A model generated the notes under the pieces. The model worked only from the letters and a program-made list of their open reading frames with translations. It ran no database searches and was not told where the DNA came from. A stretch of 32,506 bases of DNA from Fulvimarina sp. Its GTDB lineage: Bacteria > Pseudomonadota > Alphaproteobacteria > Rhizobiales > Rhizobiaceae. A program made the translations under genes and the position numbers. The stretch spans positions 119,120-151,625 of the forward strand of contig PACL01000057.1 of the NCBI GenBank assembly GCA_002700095.1, written 5' to 3'. This document shows, piece by piece, positions 22,630-30,225 of this stretch; position 1 is the first letter of the stretch; each line of letters begins with the position of its first letter.

Positions 22630-23661
22630 GTGGAGGAAGCATCGACACGGCGAGGCCGCCGCACCCGCCGGAGCGTGAAGATGAGCGACGTCGCGGATGC
22701 AGCGAATGTCTCGCCGTCGACGGTCTCGCTTTATCTGCGAAGGCCGAGCGCCGTCTCCAGGAAGGCGGGCGCGGCGATCGCCGGCGCCATCGAGGCGCTC
22801 GGCTATGTTCCGAACCTGATGGCGGGCGGGCTCGCCGCGGCGCGGACCCGGGTCGTCGGCGTCGTCGTTCCCTCGATGCGCAACGCCTTCTTCGCCGAGA
22901 CCGTCTCGTCGATGCAGGCGATCCTGTCGCGGCACGGCTTCCAGGTCATGTTCGGCAATACCGACTACAACGACGAGGCGGAGCTGCAGCTGGTCCGCGC
23001 CAACCTCTCCTGGTCGCCCTCGGCGATGGTGCTCACCGGCCTTCATCATGCGCCGCTGACGCGCGATCTCCTGCGCGGTGCCGACTATCCGGTGGTGGAA
23101 ATGTGGGAGCTCGGCGGCGAGCCGATCGATCACGCGGTGGGCTTTTCCCATCACGAGGCAGGCCGCGCCGCGGCGCGCCATCTCGTGCGGAAGGGGCGAA
23201 AGCGGCTCGCCTTCCTCGGCGCCCGGATGCACGAGGATCGCCGCGCGATGCAGCGGGCGGAGGGCTTTGCCGCCGAGGCTAAGGCCCGCGGCATCGCGGC
23301 GGAGATCGTCCATCACATCAAGCCGGCGAGCACCGAAGCCGCCGCCGCCCTCCTGGCCCGCGCCCTTGCCAAGGACCCGCACCTCGACGGGGTCGCCACC
23401 TCCAACGACATCGTCGCGCTCGGTCTCCTGTTCGAATGCTCCCGGCGCGGCGTGGCCGTCCCGGCCGACATTGCGGTGATCGGCTTCGGGGACCTGGAAT
23501 TTTCAGCGTTCAGCAACCCGTCCCTGACGACGATCCGGCCCTTCGGCGACGTCATCGGCGAGGAGATCGCCCGCCTGATCCTCGACCTTGCCGAGGGCAA
23601 GCGCCGGGACGCGGCGGCGATCAACACCGGCTTCGTGGTCGTCGAGCGCGGCAGTGCCTGA
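22630..23661 (+). CDS. LacI-family transcriptional regulator (module C)
   Basis: About 343 residues: helix-turn-helix at about 17-38 (MSDVADAANVSPSTVSLYLRRP), hinge, then a sugar-binding domain (VVGVVVPSMRNAFFAETV; AVIGFGDLEFSAFSNPSLTTI). The residues at the DNA-reading positions (SPSTVSL) differ from those of the LacI protein at 20276 (STATVSR), so the two should read different operators. I infer that this one recognises the TCGTAGCGCTACGA-type sites at 26355 and 26498. The start is uncertain: GTG at 22630 has GGAG 5 nt upstream, while TTG at 22618 or ATG at 22681 are alternatives (the last would cut close to the DNA-binding domain). It converges on the aldolase gene with 49 bp between. Confidence 0.9.
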   Translation: MEEASTRRGRRTRRSVKMSDVADAANVSPSTVSLYLRRPSAVSRKAGAAIAGAIEALGYVPNLMAGGLAAARTRVVGVVVPSMRNAFFAETVSSMQAILSRHGFQVMFGNTDYNDEAELQLVRANLSWSPSAMVLTGLHHAPLTRDLLRGADYPVVEMWELGGEPIDHAVGFSHHEAGRAAARHLVRKGRKRLAFLGARMHEDRRAMQRAEGFAAEAKARGIAAEIVHHIKPASTEAAAALLARALAKDPHLDGVATSNDIVALGLLFECSRRGVAVPADIAVIGFGDLEFSAFSNPSLTTIRPFGDVIGEEIARLILDLAEGKRRDAAAINTGFVVVERGSA

Positions 23662-23710
23662 CGAGGCGCCTGAAGCAGTGCCTGACGAGATGCGCCCGCA
23701 AGCGAAACCG

Positions 23711-24523
23711 TCAGTAGGCGGACGTGACCTTGGCGGGCTGGCTCGCCGCCTCGCCGCGCAGCTCGCCGAGCCAGTCGCGGGCCCGGCCGGTCATCATCGC
23801 GATGTCGGAGGCCATGGCGGAGAAATCGTAGCCGTAATCGAGGAAGCGGCGCACCATCGCCGGGTTCGGCCCGACGATGCCGATCGGCGTGCCGACCGCG
23901 CGGGCGTCGCTCGCCGCTCGTTCGAGCAAAGCCTGCACATCGGCGTGACCGATGTCGCCGAGATGACCCATCGCGGCCGACAGATCGCCCGGACCGACGA
24001 AGATCGCGTCGACGCCGGGGACGGCGGCGATCTCGCGCAGGCGGGAGACGGCCTCCGGCGTCTCGAGCTGGACGATGACCATCACCTCGTCGTTCGCCCG
24101 CTTCAGATAATCGGTCGCCGAGCCGTAGCGCGAGGCCCGGTGGACGGCGGCGACGCCGCGGATGCCGACGGGCGGATATTTCGCGGCGGACACCGCCGCG
24201 GCGGCCTCCTCCGCCGTCTCGACGAAGGGCACCATGAGCGTCTGCGCCCCGGCGTCGAGCACCTTCTTGATCGTCACCTTGTCGTTCCAGGGCAGGCGCA
24301 CCAGGGGCTCGGTGGGAGTGCAGCCGACCGCCCGCAGGATGTCGGATAGCTGCCCCACCTCGACCGGCACATGCTCCATGTCGACGACGACGAAGTCGAA
24401 GCCGCAATGGCCGATCGCCTCGGTGGGGCCGGGGGCGGCCGACATCAGCCAGGTGCCGAGCGGCGGCATTGGGCGGTCTTCGGTCAGCATGCGGCGGAAG
24501 CGGTTGGTGAGGTCGATGGTCAT
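23711..24523 (-). CDS. HpcH/HpaI-family aldolase (2-keto-3-deoxy acid aldolase type)
   Basis: A 270-residue class II (metal-dependent) aldolase that cleaves 2-keto-3-deoxy (sugar) acids to pyruvate and an aldehyde. Visible are the catalytic histidine in DMEHVPVE (His51), the carboxylate-binding arginine in VRLPWND (Arg76), and metal ligands Glu154 (QLET) and Asp180 (GPGDLS). The pattern matches 2-keto-3-deoxy-rhamnonate and 4-hydroxy-2-oxoheptanedioate aldolases. KDSG aldolase of the sulfo-Entner-Doudoroff pathway also belongs here. Start ATG at 24523, 10 bp after the dehydratase gene, in the same minus-strand operon. The dehydratase product would be its substrate. The length slightly exceeds the typical 250-265. 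Confidence 0.9.
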   Translation of the reverse strand: MTIDLTNRFRRMLTEDRPMPPLGTWLMSAAPGPTEAIGHCGFDFVVVDMEHVPVEVGQLSDILRAVGCTPTEPLVRLPWNDKVTIKKVLDAGAQTLMVPFVETAEEAAAAVSAAKYPPVGIRGVAAVHRASRYGSATDYLKRANDEVMVIVQLETPEAVSRLREIAAVPGVDAIFVGPGDLSAAMGHLGDIGHADVQALLERAASDARAVGTPIGIVGPNPAMVRRFLDYGYDFSAMASDIAMMTGRARDWLGELRGEAASQPAKVTSAY

Positions 24524-24533
24524 CGCGGTGCCT

Positions 24534-26264
24534 TCAGTAGATGGCCGGTTCCGGCAGGTTGCGGACGCCGGAGAGGAAGTCGAAGTCGCAGCCCTCGGGG
24601 GCCTGGCTGACATGGCGTTGGTAGAGCGCCGTGAACGACGTCTCGTAGAGAGCGGTCTGGGGCGGCAGCGCTGCCCGGCGGGCCTCGAGCTCCGCGTCGT
24701 CGACGCGCATGTCGAGCCGTCCCGCCTCCACGTCGAGGACGACGATGTCGCCCGTGCGGATAAGGGCAAGCGGGCCGCCGACGGCCGATTCCGGCGCGAC
24801 ATGGAGGATGCAGGTGCCATAGTGGGTGCCGCTCATGCGCCCGTCGCAGATGCGCACCACGTCCTTGACGCCGCGCTTGAGCAGCGCCTTGGGGATCGGC
24901 AGGTTGCCCCATTCGGGCATGCCCGGCGCGCCGACCGGCCCGGCATTGCGCAACACGAGCACGGTGTCCTCGGTGACGTCGAGATCCGGATCGTCGAGCA
25001 CCCGCATCATCGTGCCGGGATCGTCGAAGACCAGCGCCGGCCCCTCGTGCCGGAGGAATTTCGGATCGGCGGCCGACGATTTGATGATCGCCCCGCCCGG
25101 CGCGAGATTGCCCTTGAGGAGCGCCAGGGTGCGCCCCTTGGACAGGGGCGTCACCGGGTCGTCCAGCCCGCGGATGACGTCGTCGTTCCAGCAATCGGCA
25201 TCGGCGATCGCTTCCCCGATCGTGCGGTTCTCGATCGTGCGGGCGTCGAGCTGGAGATGGCCGGACAGCTTGCGCAGGAGGGCCGGAAGGCCGCCGGCGA
25301 AGTGGAAGTCCTCCATCAGGTGGGAGCCGGTCGGAAACAGGTTGGCGAGGACCGGGATCCGCGCGGCCATCTCGGCCATGTCCTCGAGGGTGAGGGAGAT
25401 GCCGGCGCGTCCCGCCATGGCGATGAGATGGATCGAGGCATTGGTCGAGCCGCCCAGCGCCATGTAGGCCGCCAGCCCGTTCATGAAGCTGTCGCGGGTG
25501 AGGATGCCCGAGGGCTTCAGGTCCTCCCACACCATCGCCACGATGCGCTCGCCGCAGAGCGAGGCCATGCGCGGATGGGCCGAATCCACCGCCGGCAGCG
25601 ACGAGGCCCCGGTGATCGTCAGCCCCATCGCATCGACGATCGAGGTCATGGTGGAGGCCGTGCCCATGGTGTTGCAGGTGCCGGCCGAGCGGGTCATGCG
25701 GCTTTCGAGGTCGACCCAGTCCTTGTCGGAGATCTCGCCCCGGCGAAGCTTGTCGAAATAGGTCTTGGTGTGGGTGCCGGCGCCCGTGACCGTGCCGCGC
25801 CATCGGCCGCTCGACATCGGTCCCGCCGGGCAGAAGATCGCCGGCAGGTCCATCGAGATCGCGCCCATCAGGAGGCCGGGGGTCGACTTGTCGCAGCCGC
25901 CGAGGAGGACGCAGCCGTCGATCGGATGGCAGCGCAGGAGTTCCTCCACCTCCATCGCCAGGAAGTTGCGATAGAGCATGGTCGTCGGCTTCACCATGAC
26001 CTCGCCGACCGAGAGGGCCGGCAGTTCGACGGGATAGCCGCCGGCCTGCCAGACGCCCCGCTTCACCGCCTCGGCCCGGTCGCGCAGATGGGCGTGGCAG
26101 GGGCTCATCTCGCTCCACGTATTGATGATGCCGATCACCGGCTTGCCCATGAACTCCTCGCGTCTGAGGCCCATCTGCTGGGTTCGCTGGCGATGGGCGA
26201 AGCCGCGGATGTCGCTGGAGGCGAACCATCTCTGGCTGCGGAGTTCGGACAGGTTCTTCGTCAT
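24534..26264 (-). CDS. IlvD/Edd-family dehydratase, L-arabinonate/D-xylonate dehydratase type
   Basis: A 576-residue iron-sulfur dehydratase that converts a sugar acid to its 2-keto-3-deoxy form. Cluster cysteines are Cys56 (SPCHAHLR), Cys124 (GGCDKSTPG) and Cys197 (AGTCNTMGT). Their spacing equals that of the [2Fe-2S] cysteines I recall for Rhizobium L-arabinonate dehydratase (59, 127, 200). The start SQRWF and the tail CDFDFLSG also match the sugar-acid branch rather than dihydroxy-acid dehydratase of valine synthesis. Candidate substrates are pentonates, hexonates or a sulfonated aldonate. First gene of the dehydratase-aldolase operon, divergent from a TctCBA transporter, with a palindromic operator in its promoter. 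Confidence 0.93.
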   Translation of the reverse strand: MTKNLSELRSQRWFASSDIRGFAHRQRTQQMGLRREEFMGKPVIGIINTWSEMSPCHAHLRDRAEAVKRGVWQAGGYPVELPALSVGEVMVKPTTMLYRNFLAMEVEELLRCHPIDGCVLLGGCDKSTPGLLMGAISMDLPAIFCPAGPMSSGRWRGTVTGAGTHTKTYFDKLRRGEISDKDWVDLESRMTRSAGTCNTMGTASTMTSIVDAMGLTITGASSLPAVDSAHPRMASLCGERIVAMVWEDLKPSGILTRDSFMNGLAAYMALGGSTNASIHLIAMAGRAGISLTLEDMAEMAARIPVLANLFPTGSHLMEDFHFAGGLPALLRKLSGHLQLDARTIENRTIGEAIADADCWNDDVIRGLDDPVTPLSKGRTLALLKGNLAPGGAIIKSSAADPKFLRHEGPALVFDDPGTMMRVLDDPDLDVTEDTVLVLRNAGPVGAPGMPEWGNLPIPKALLKRGVKDVVRICDGRMSGTHYGTCILHVAPESAVGGPLALIRTGDIVVLDVEAGRLDMRVDDAELEARRAALPPQTALYETSFTALYQRHVSQAPEGCDFDFLSGVRNLPEPAIY

Positions 26265-26353
26265 GCAATCGTCATCTTCGGCATCGGATTTTCTCCCGTT
26301 GCAGCTTTCCGGCAGGCTGCCTTTGGCTCGCCCTCCCAGACCAACCTGACAAT

Positions 26354-26382
26354 TTCGTAGCGCTACGATTTTGGTCTGTCAA
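26354..26382 (-). promoter_or_regulatory. Candidate promoter of the dehydratase-aldolase operon
   Basis: On the minus strand, TTGACA (26382-26377), a 17-nt spacer and TACGAA (26359-26354). The -35 is perfect. The operator palindrome 26355-26368 covers the spacer end and the -10. It is about 90 nt upstream of the dehydratase start. Confidence 0.6.
26355..26368. promoter_or_regulatory. LacI-type operator A of module C
   Basis: TCGTAGCGCTACGA, a perfect palindrome with a central CG. It is identical at 13 of 14 positions to operator B at 26498-26511. It sits over the dehydratase promoter. Confidence 0.75.
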
Positions 26383-26484
26383 AGAGAGATTGGCAAGGGG
26401 AGCGAATTCAACGGGTCTCCGCAACTCTATCATGTCACAGTTGCGAGGACGCACCGATTTCTTCCGTCTTTTGCGCTGCGCCGA

Positions 26485-26512
26485 TTGACAGAGACTTTCG
26501 TATCGCTACGAT
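26485..26512 (+). promoter_or_regulatory. Candidate promoter of the tctCBA operon
   Basis: TTGACA (26485-26490), 16-nt spacer, TACGAT (26507-26512). It has the same layout as the divergent promoter at 26354-26382, with the operator in the spacer and -10. About 80 nt separate it from the tctC start. Confidence 0.6.
26498..26511. promoter_or_regulatory. LacI-type operator B of module C
   Basis: TCGTATCGCTACGA, differing from operator A at one base and with the same central CG. It overlaps the tctCBA promoter. The 326-bp divergent gap holds no gene. Between the operators it contains only AT-richer DNA of no recognised function. Confidence 0.75.
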
Positions 26513-26590
26513 TTGTGTGTCACCGGAGCGGGGAGCGAGCCGGTGATCCAAGAAGGCCGCGCCAGCGGCTCGACGATCCGGGAGGAAATG

Positions 26591-27511
26591 ATGAAGAGAA
26601 CGACCCTGGCCCTTGCGCTCGCCCTGTCGACATCGGCCGGCGCCGCCAGCGCACAGACCATCGAGATGATCGTTCCGTTCAGCGCCGGCGGCGGCACCGA
26701 CACTGTCGCCCGGGTGTTCGAGCCGGGCTTCTCCGAGGCGCTCGGCCGGACGGTCGTCATTCGCAACATCGACGGTGCGAGCGGCACCATCGGAGCGGCA
26801 GCGGCGGCCAAGGCCGCGGCGGACGGCTCGTCCCTCGGCTATCTGCCGATCGGGCCGCTGGCGATCCAGCCGTCGCTGCGCGAGACGTCCTACAGCGCCG
26901 ACGACTTCGCCTATGTCTGCCAGACGACGTCGACGCCGGTCTTCCTCCTGTCGAAGAAGGATGGCGAGGCCGGCTCGGTCGAGGATTGGGTGGCGCGCGG
27001 CAAGGACGGCCGGATCGTCTACGGCTCCTCCGGCCCGGGCACGATCCCCCATCTCGCCATGGCGGCCTTCGCCTCGAAGGCCGACCTCAACGCGGTCCAT
27101 CTGCCGTTCAACGGCACCGGGCCGGCGATGAACGCCATGGCTGGCGGCGAGATCGACCTCTTCGTCGACACGGCAACCGTTCTGGAGAACAACGACGTCA
27201 AGGCGATCGCGGTCTTTGCGCCCGAGCGGCTCGATGCCTATCCCGACGTGCCGACCATGAAGGAAGCCGGCTACGATCTCGACTTTTCGGTCTGGCAGGG
27301 CCTGGTCGCGCCCGCCGGTGTCGACGAGGCGACGCTCTCGGCCTATTCCGAGGCCTGCCGCAAGGCCGTCGAGACCGATCGCTTCAAGAAGCTCGCGCAG
27401 GATACCAACACGGGGATCCTTCATCGCGGTCCGGAGGAGTTCGCGGCCTTCGTCAAGCAGAATGCCGAGCAGAACCGGGCAATCCTGAAGGATGCCGGCC
27501 TCGTCCAGTAG
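26591..27511 (+). CDS. tctC: Tripartite tricarboxylate-type transporter, periplasmic binding protein (TctC/Bug family)
   Basis: A 306-residue extracytoplasmic receptor. The signal peptide has cleavage after ASA (19-21). The family opening follows directly (IVPFSAGGGTDTVARV) with the ligand-loop segments DGASGTIGAAAAAKAAADGSS and YGSSGPGTIPHLAMAAF. The Bug-family hairpin that binds carboxylates lies in the first of these. It captures a small carboxylic acid (citrate-like, sugar acid or other) for the TctA/TctB pair. Start: ATG at 26591 rather than 26588, because GGAGG lies 5 nt before the former and only 2 nt before the latter. Divergent from the dehydratase operon and apparently co-regulated with it, so an aldonate-type acid is the likely ligand. 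Confidence 0.93.
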   Translation: MKRTTLALALALSTSAGAASAQTIEMIVPFSAGGGTDTVARVFEPGFSEALGRTVVIRNIDGASGTIGAAAAAKAAADGSSLGYLPIGPLAIQPSLRETSYSADDFAYVCQTTSTPVFLLSKKDGEAGSVEDWVARGKDGRIVYGSSGPGTIPHLAMAAFASKADLNAVHLPFNGTGPAMNAMAGGEIDLFVDTATVLENNDVKAIAVFAPERLDAYPDVPTMKEAGYDLDFSVWQGLVAPAGVDEATLSAYSEACRKAVETDRFKKLAQDTNTGILHRGPEEFAAFVKQNAEQNRAILKDAGLVQ

Positions 27512-27526
27512 CTGCGTCGCCGTCGG

Positions 27527-27550
27527 CGCCGGGGCTGAAGGTCCCCGGCG
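27527..27550 (+). repeat. Hairpin immediately after tctC
   Basis: Perfect 8-bp repeat CGCCGGGG (27527-27534) / CCCCGGCG (27543-27550) with an 8-nt loop, 15 nt after the tctC stop. No T-run follows. It probably limits decay of the tctC mRNA or attenuates into tctB. Confidence 0.55.
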
Positions 27551-27621
27551 TGCCGTCCTCGCGCGTGCCGGCGGGTTGCCGCCCGCTCGCGCCTGGGCGG
27601 CGTTTCCGCCGGTGCCGACCG

Positions 27622-27658
27622 CCGTCCGGCAGCAGTTTCGCGCGACCCTGCCGGACGG
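27622..27658 (+). repeat. Second hairpin between tctC and tctB
   Basis: Perfect 11-bp repeat CCGTCCGGCAG (27622-27632) / CTGCCGGACGG (27648-27658) with a 15-nt loop, ending 32 nt before the tctB start. This is one of the strongest stems in the window. With the one at 27527 it fills most of the 179-bp tctC-tctB gap. Confidence 0.6.
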
Positions 27659-27690
27659 TTCCGGGTCGCTGGCCTATCGGGAGTTTTGCG

Positions 27691-28173
27691 TTGACGCGCA
27701 GCCGTGCCCCCCAACTCGCCGTGTCCTTCGGCTTCACCCTTCTCGGACTGGTCTTTCTCGTTGCGGCCTTTGCCGGCAAGGGGGGCGGCCAGGGCAACCT
27801 TGCCGCCGGCGACACGCCGGACGCGCTGCCGCGCATCCTGCTCTTCGCCTGGGTCGGGCTCTGCGTCGCCGATCTTCTGCGCCAGGTCCTCGCGATGCGC
27901 GCCGACGATGCGCCGCCGGAGGCCGACGAACCGGGTACGCCGGTCGTCCTCATGGTGATGGCCCTGTCCCTGGTGCTGGCGATCTCGATCGTCTTTGCCG
28001 GCTATCTCCTGCCGATCCTCATCTGCCTGCCGCTCATCCTGTTCATGACCGGGACGCGCTCGCCGCTGGCCCTTGCGCTGGCCTTCCTCGTCCTCGGGCC
28101 GGGGCTGTGGTTCCTGTTTCACCATCTTCTACAGATCCGTCTTCCCGTGCTCCTGTCCGGCGGTGTGTTGTGA
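27691..28173 (+). CDS. tctB: Tripartite tricarboxylate-type transporter, small membrane protein (TctB)
   Basis: About 160 residues with four hydrophobic segments: near 10-30, around 50-65, a pair at about 88-125, and a last at about 130-150. This is the layout of TctB, the small, poorly conserved membrane subunit of TTT transporters. Start: TTG at 27691, because GGGAG lies 7 nt upstream and the hydrophobic part begins soon after. No suitable ATG is in frame nearby. The stop codon TGA shares its last base with the tctA ATG (TGATG), so the two are translationally coupled. Confidence 0.85.
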   Translation: MTRSRAPQLAVSFGFTLLGLVFLVAAFAGKGGGQGNLAAGDTPDALPRILLFAWVGLCVADLLRQVLAMRADDAPPEADEPGTPVVLMVMALSLVLAISIVFAGYLLPILICLPLILFMTGTRSPLALALAFLVLGPGLWFLFHHLLQIRLPVLLSGGVL

Positions 28174-29669
28174 TGTTTGATGTCGCGTTTCTGGGCGAGG
28201 CCTTCGCGCCCGCCACCCTGTTCGCGATCGTCATCGGGACGACCCTTGGCGTCGTCATCGGGGCATTGCCCGGCCTCGGCTCGGTGGTCGGGCTGTCGAT
28301 CTGCCTGCCCTTCACCTTCGGCATGGAAACCGTCCCGAGCCTCGCGCTGCTTCTCGGCGTCTATTGCGGCTCGGTTTATGGCGGCTCGATCTCGGCGATC
28401 CTGATCAATTCGCCCGGCACGCCGCAGTCGGCCGCGACGATGCTCGACGGCTATCCGATGGCGCAGCGCGGGGAGTCGGGTGCCGCTCTCGGCTGGGCCA
28501 CCGCCGCATCGGTCGTCGGTGGGTTGATCTCCTGCGTCGTCCTCATTCTCGCCGCCCCGCAGCTGGCGCGCTTCGCGACCCGCTTCGGCTCGGTGGAAGT
28601 GTTCGCCCTCATCCTTCTCGCGCTGACCTGCATCGCCGCCGTCTCGCGCGGCTCGATGGTCAAGGGGCTGGCGATGGGCGCTGCGGGGCTCTTCGTCGCC
28701 CTGATCGGCACCGATCCGGTCACGGGCGGCGCCCGCTTCACCTTCGGGATCGAATTCCTGACCGCCGGGCTCGACCTGATCTCGGTGGTCATCGGCCTGT
28801 TCGCGCTGTCGGAAGCCTTTTCGCGGCTGGCCCAGCGCCATGACGGGGCGCCGAGCGTCGCCCATGCGCGCCTCGTCCTGCCGCGTCTTTCCGCCTGGAA
28901 GGGCCGGGTCTTCAACCTCGTCCGCAGTTCCTTCATCGGCTGCCTGATCGGCGCCCTGCCGGGCACCGGCGCGGCCACGGCGGCCTTCATCAGCTACGCC
29001 TCGGCCAAGCAGGCCTCGCCGCGCCGCGAGAATTTCGGCAAGGGCGAACCCGACGGGCTGATCGCGGCGGAATCGGCGAACAACGCAGTGACCGGCAGCG
29101 CCATGATCCCGACGCTCGCCCTCGGCATTCCCGGGGACGTGGTGACGGCGATCCTGCTGTCGGCCATGGTCGTCCACGGCATCACGCCCGGCGTGCGGCT
29201 GATGACCGAGCACCTCGACGTCGTCAACGCCATTTTCGTCGTGCTCATCCTCGTCAACATCGTGATGCTGGCGGTGGCCTTCCCGATCGTGCGCGCCTTC
29301 GGCAAGCTCCTGTCGATCCCCGAGCCGATCATCATGGTCGGCGTCATCGCCTTCTCGCTGATCGGCGCGATCACGGTGCGGGGCAACCCCCTCGACGGCG
29401 TCGTCGCCGTGCTCTTCGGGATCGCCGGCTACGCGTTCCGGATCGGCGGCTTTCCCCTCGCGCCCTTCGTCATCGGCCTCGTGCTCGGACCGCAATTCGA
29501 GCAGAATCTGAGGCGGGGCCTGCTGCTCAACGACGGCGACATCCTGAGCTTCCCGACCGCGAGCTGGATCTCCGCCGTGATCTTCGCGGTAATCTTCATC
29601 CTGACGGTCGCCGTCCCGGTGGCGCCGCTTCTGGCGAGGCTGCCGAAGCTCGGCAGGCAGTCGCGGTAG
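28173..29669 (+). CDS. tctA: Tripartite tricarboxylate-type transporter, large permease (TctA)
   Basis: A 498-residue membrane protein with about 11-12 transmembrane segments. The hallmark segments are near the start (GTTLGVVIGALPGLGSVVGLS, then YGGSISAILINSPGTPQSAATMLDGYPMAQRG) and in the middle (GCLIGALPGTGAATAAFISYASAKQAS and LGIPGDVVTAILLSAMVVHGI). These two half-repeats hold the conserved P-G-x-G-x motifs of the TctA family. It carries out sodium- or proton-driven uptake of the acid delivered by TctC. It overlaps tctB by 1 nt and ends module C. No clear terminator hairpin with a T-run was seen after it. Confidence 0.95.
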   Translation: MFDVAFLGEAFAPATLFAIVIGTTLGVVIGALPGLGSVVGLSICLPFTFGMETVPSLALLLGVYCGSVYGGSISAILINSPGTPQSAATMLDGYPMAQRGESGAALGWATAASVVGGLISCVVLILAAPQLARFATRFGSVEVFALILLALTCIAAVSRGSMVKGLAMGAAGLFVALIGTDPVTGGARFTFGIEFLTAGLDLISVVIGLFALSEAFSRLAQRHDGAPSVAHARLVLPRLSAWKGRVFNLVRSSFIGCLIGALPGTGAATAAFISYASAKQASPRRENFGKGEPDGLIAAESANNAVTGSAMIPTLALGIPGDVVTAILLSAMVVHGITPGVRLMTEHLDVVNAIFVVLILVNIVMLAVAFPIVRAFGKLLSIPEPIIMVGVIAFSLIGAITVRGNPLDGVVAVLFGIAGYAFRIGGFPLAPFVIGLVLGPQFEQNLRRGLLLNDGDILSFPTASWISAVIFAVIFILTVAVPVAPLLARLPKLGRQSR

Positions 29670-30133
29670 CAGACGGGAGCAGCGGCCCGCCATTTTCGGC
29701 ACGCCGAGGCCAGCCAGCGCCAATCCAAACTGATCCGACAGCGCACGCTCGCGAGACCCAGCATGGGTCCGGCTGCCTGCGGGGACGTCGCCGAAAGCTC
29801 GGGCCGTGGGGTCGGGCTTGCGAGATGCGCCCATGATCGCGGCGGCTCCCCGCAAAGCCTGTGCAGAGGGCATCGGGGACGACGGATTGCCGCGACTCCG
29901 ACCCTCCTCCATTGCAAGGCTGAGTTCGGAACCCGCCAAGGCTGCGCCTTGAGCACCGGAGCCGGCCGGAGGCAGGGCGTTGCCTGCGACGTGGCGTCGT
30001 GGTCTTGCGACCGAGCCGGTCCGGAGGAAGCGTCGACGCCGGCGCCTTCCGTCTCCGCTCCTGGGCATCCTGCGTCCGGTGGATGTGATGGAGTTGCGCC
30101 AGCCAGTCGGCCAGTCAGCCACCAGCTGACAGC
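29670..30133. other. 464-bp gap without a recognisable gene, next to the IS elements
   Basis: Open frames exist on both strands here because of the high GC content, but none gives a protein with recognisable motifs, a ribosome site or neighbour support. A 6-bp hairpin GTCAGC-CACCA-GCTGAC (30114-30130) lies 3 bp before the IS630 left end. The region could be decayed sequence from earlier insertions. I see nothing firmer in it. Confidence 0.5.
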
Positions 30134-30150
30134 TAGAGCGGGATGAAGTT
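30134..30150 (+). repeat. IS630 left terminal inverted repeat
   Basis: TAGAGCGGGATGAAGTT. It includes the TA target copy at its outer end and is identical to the complement of 31173-31189. Confidence 0.9.
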
Positions 30151-30225
30151 GGCCTGAATCGGGGGTGATTCCCAACGGCTCGAAAGTTTGATTCAACATC
30201 CATGCTGGGAGGGAGGCCAGCATGG

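Noticed and set aside
24534..26264. Dihydroxy-acid dehydratase of branched-chain amino acid synthesis (IlvD)
   Set aside because: Cysteine spacing, N-terminus and neighbours (aldolase, TctCBA, LacI operators) fit the sugar-acid branch of the family.
24162..26360. 732-codon plus-strand open frame opposite the dehydratase and aldolase
   Set aside because: The antisense translation is rich in Arg/Asp/Gly without family motifs. The minus-strand genes have full catalytic signatures.
29763..30146. 127-codon plus-strand open frame between tctA and IS630
   Set aside because: It runs across the IS630 left end, has biased composition and no recognisable domain or start signals.
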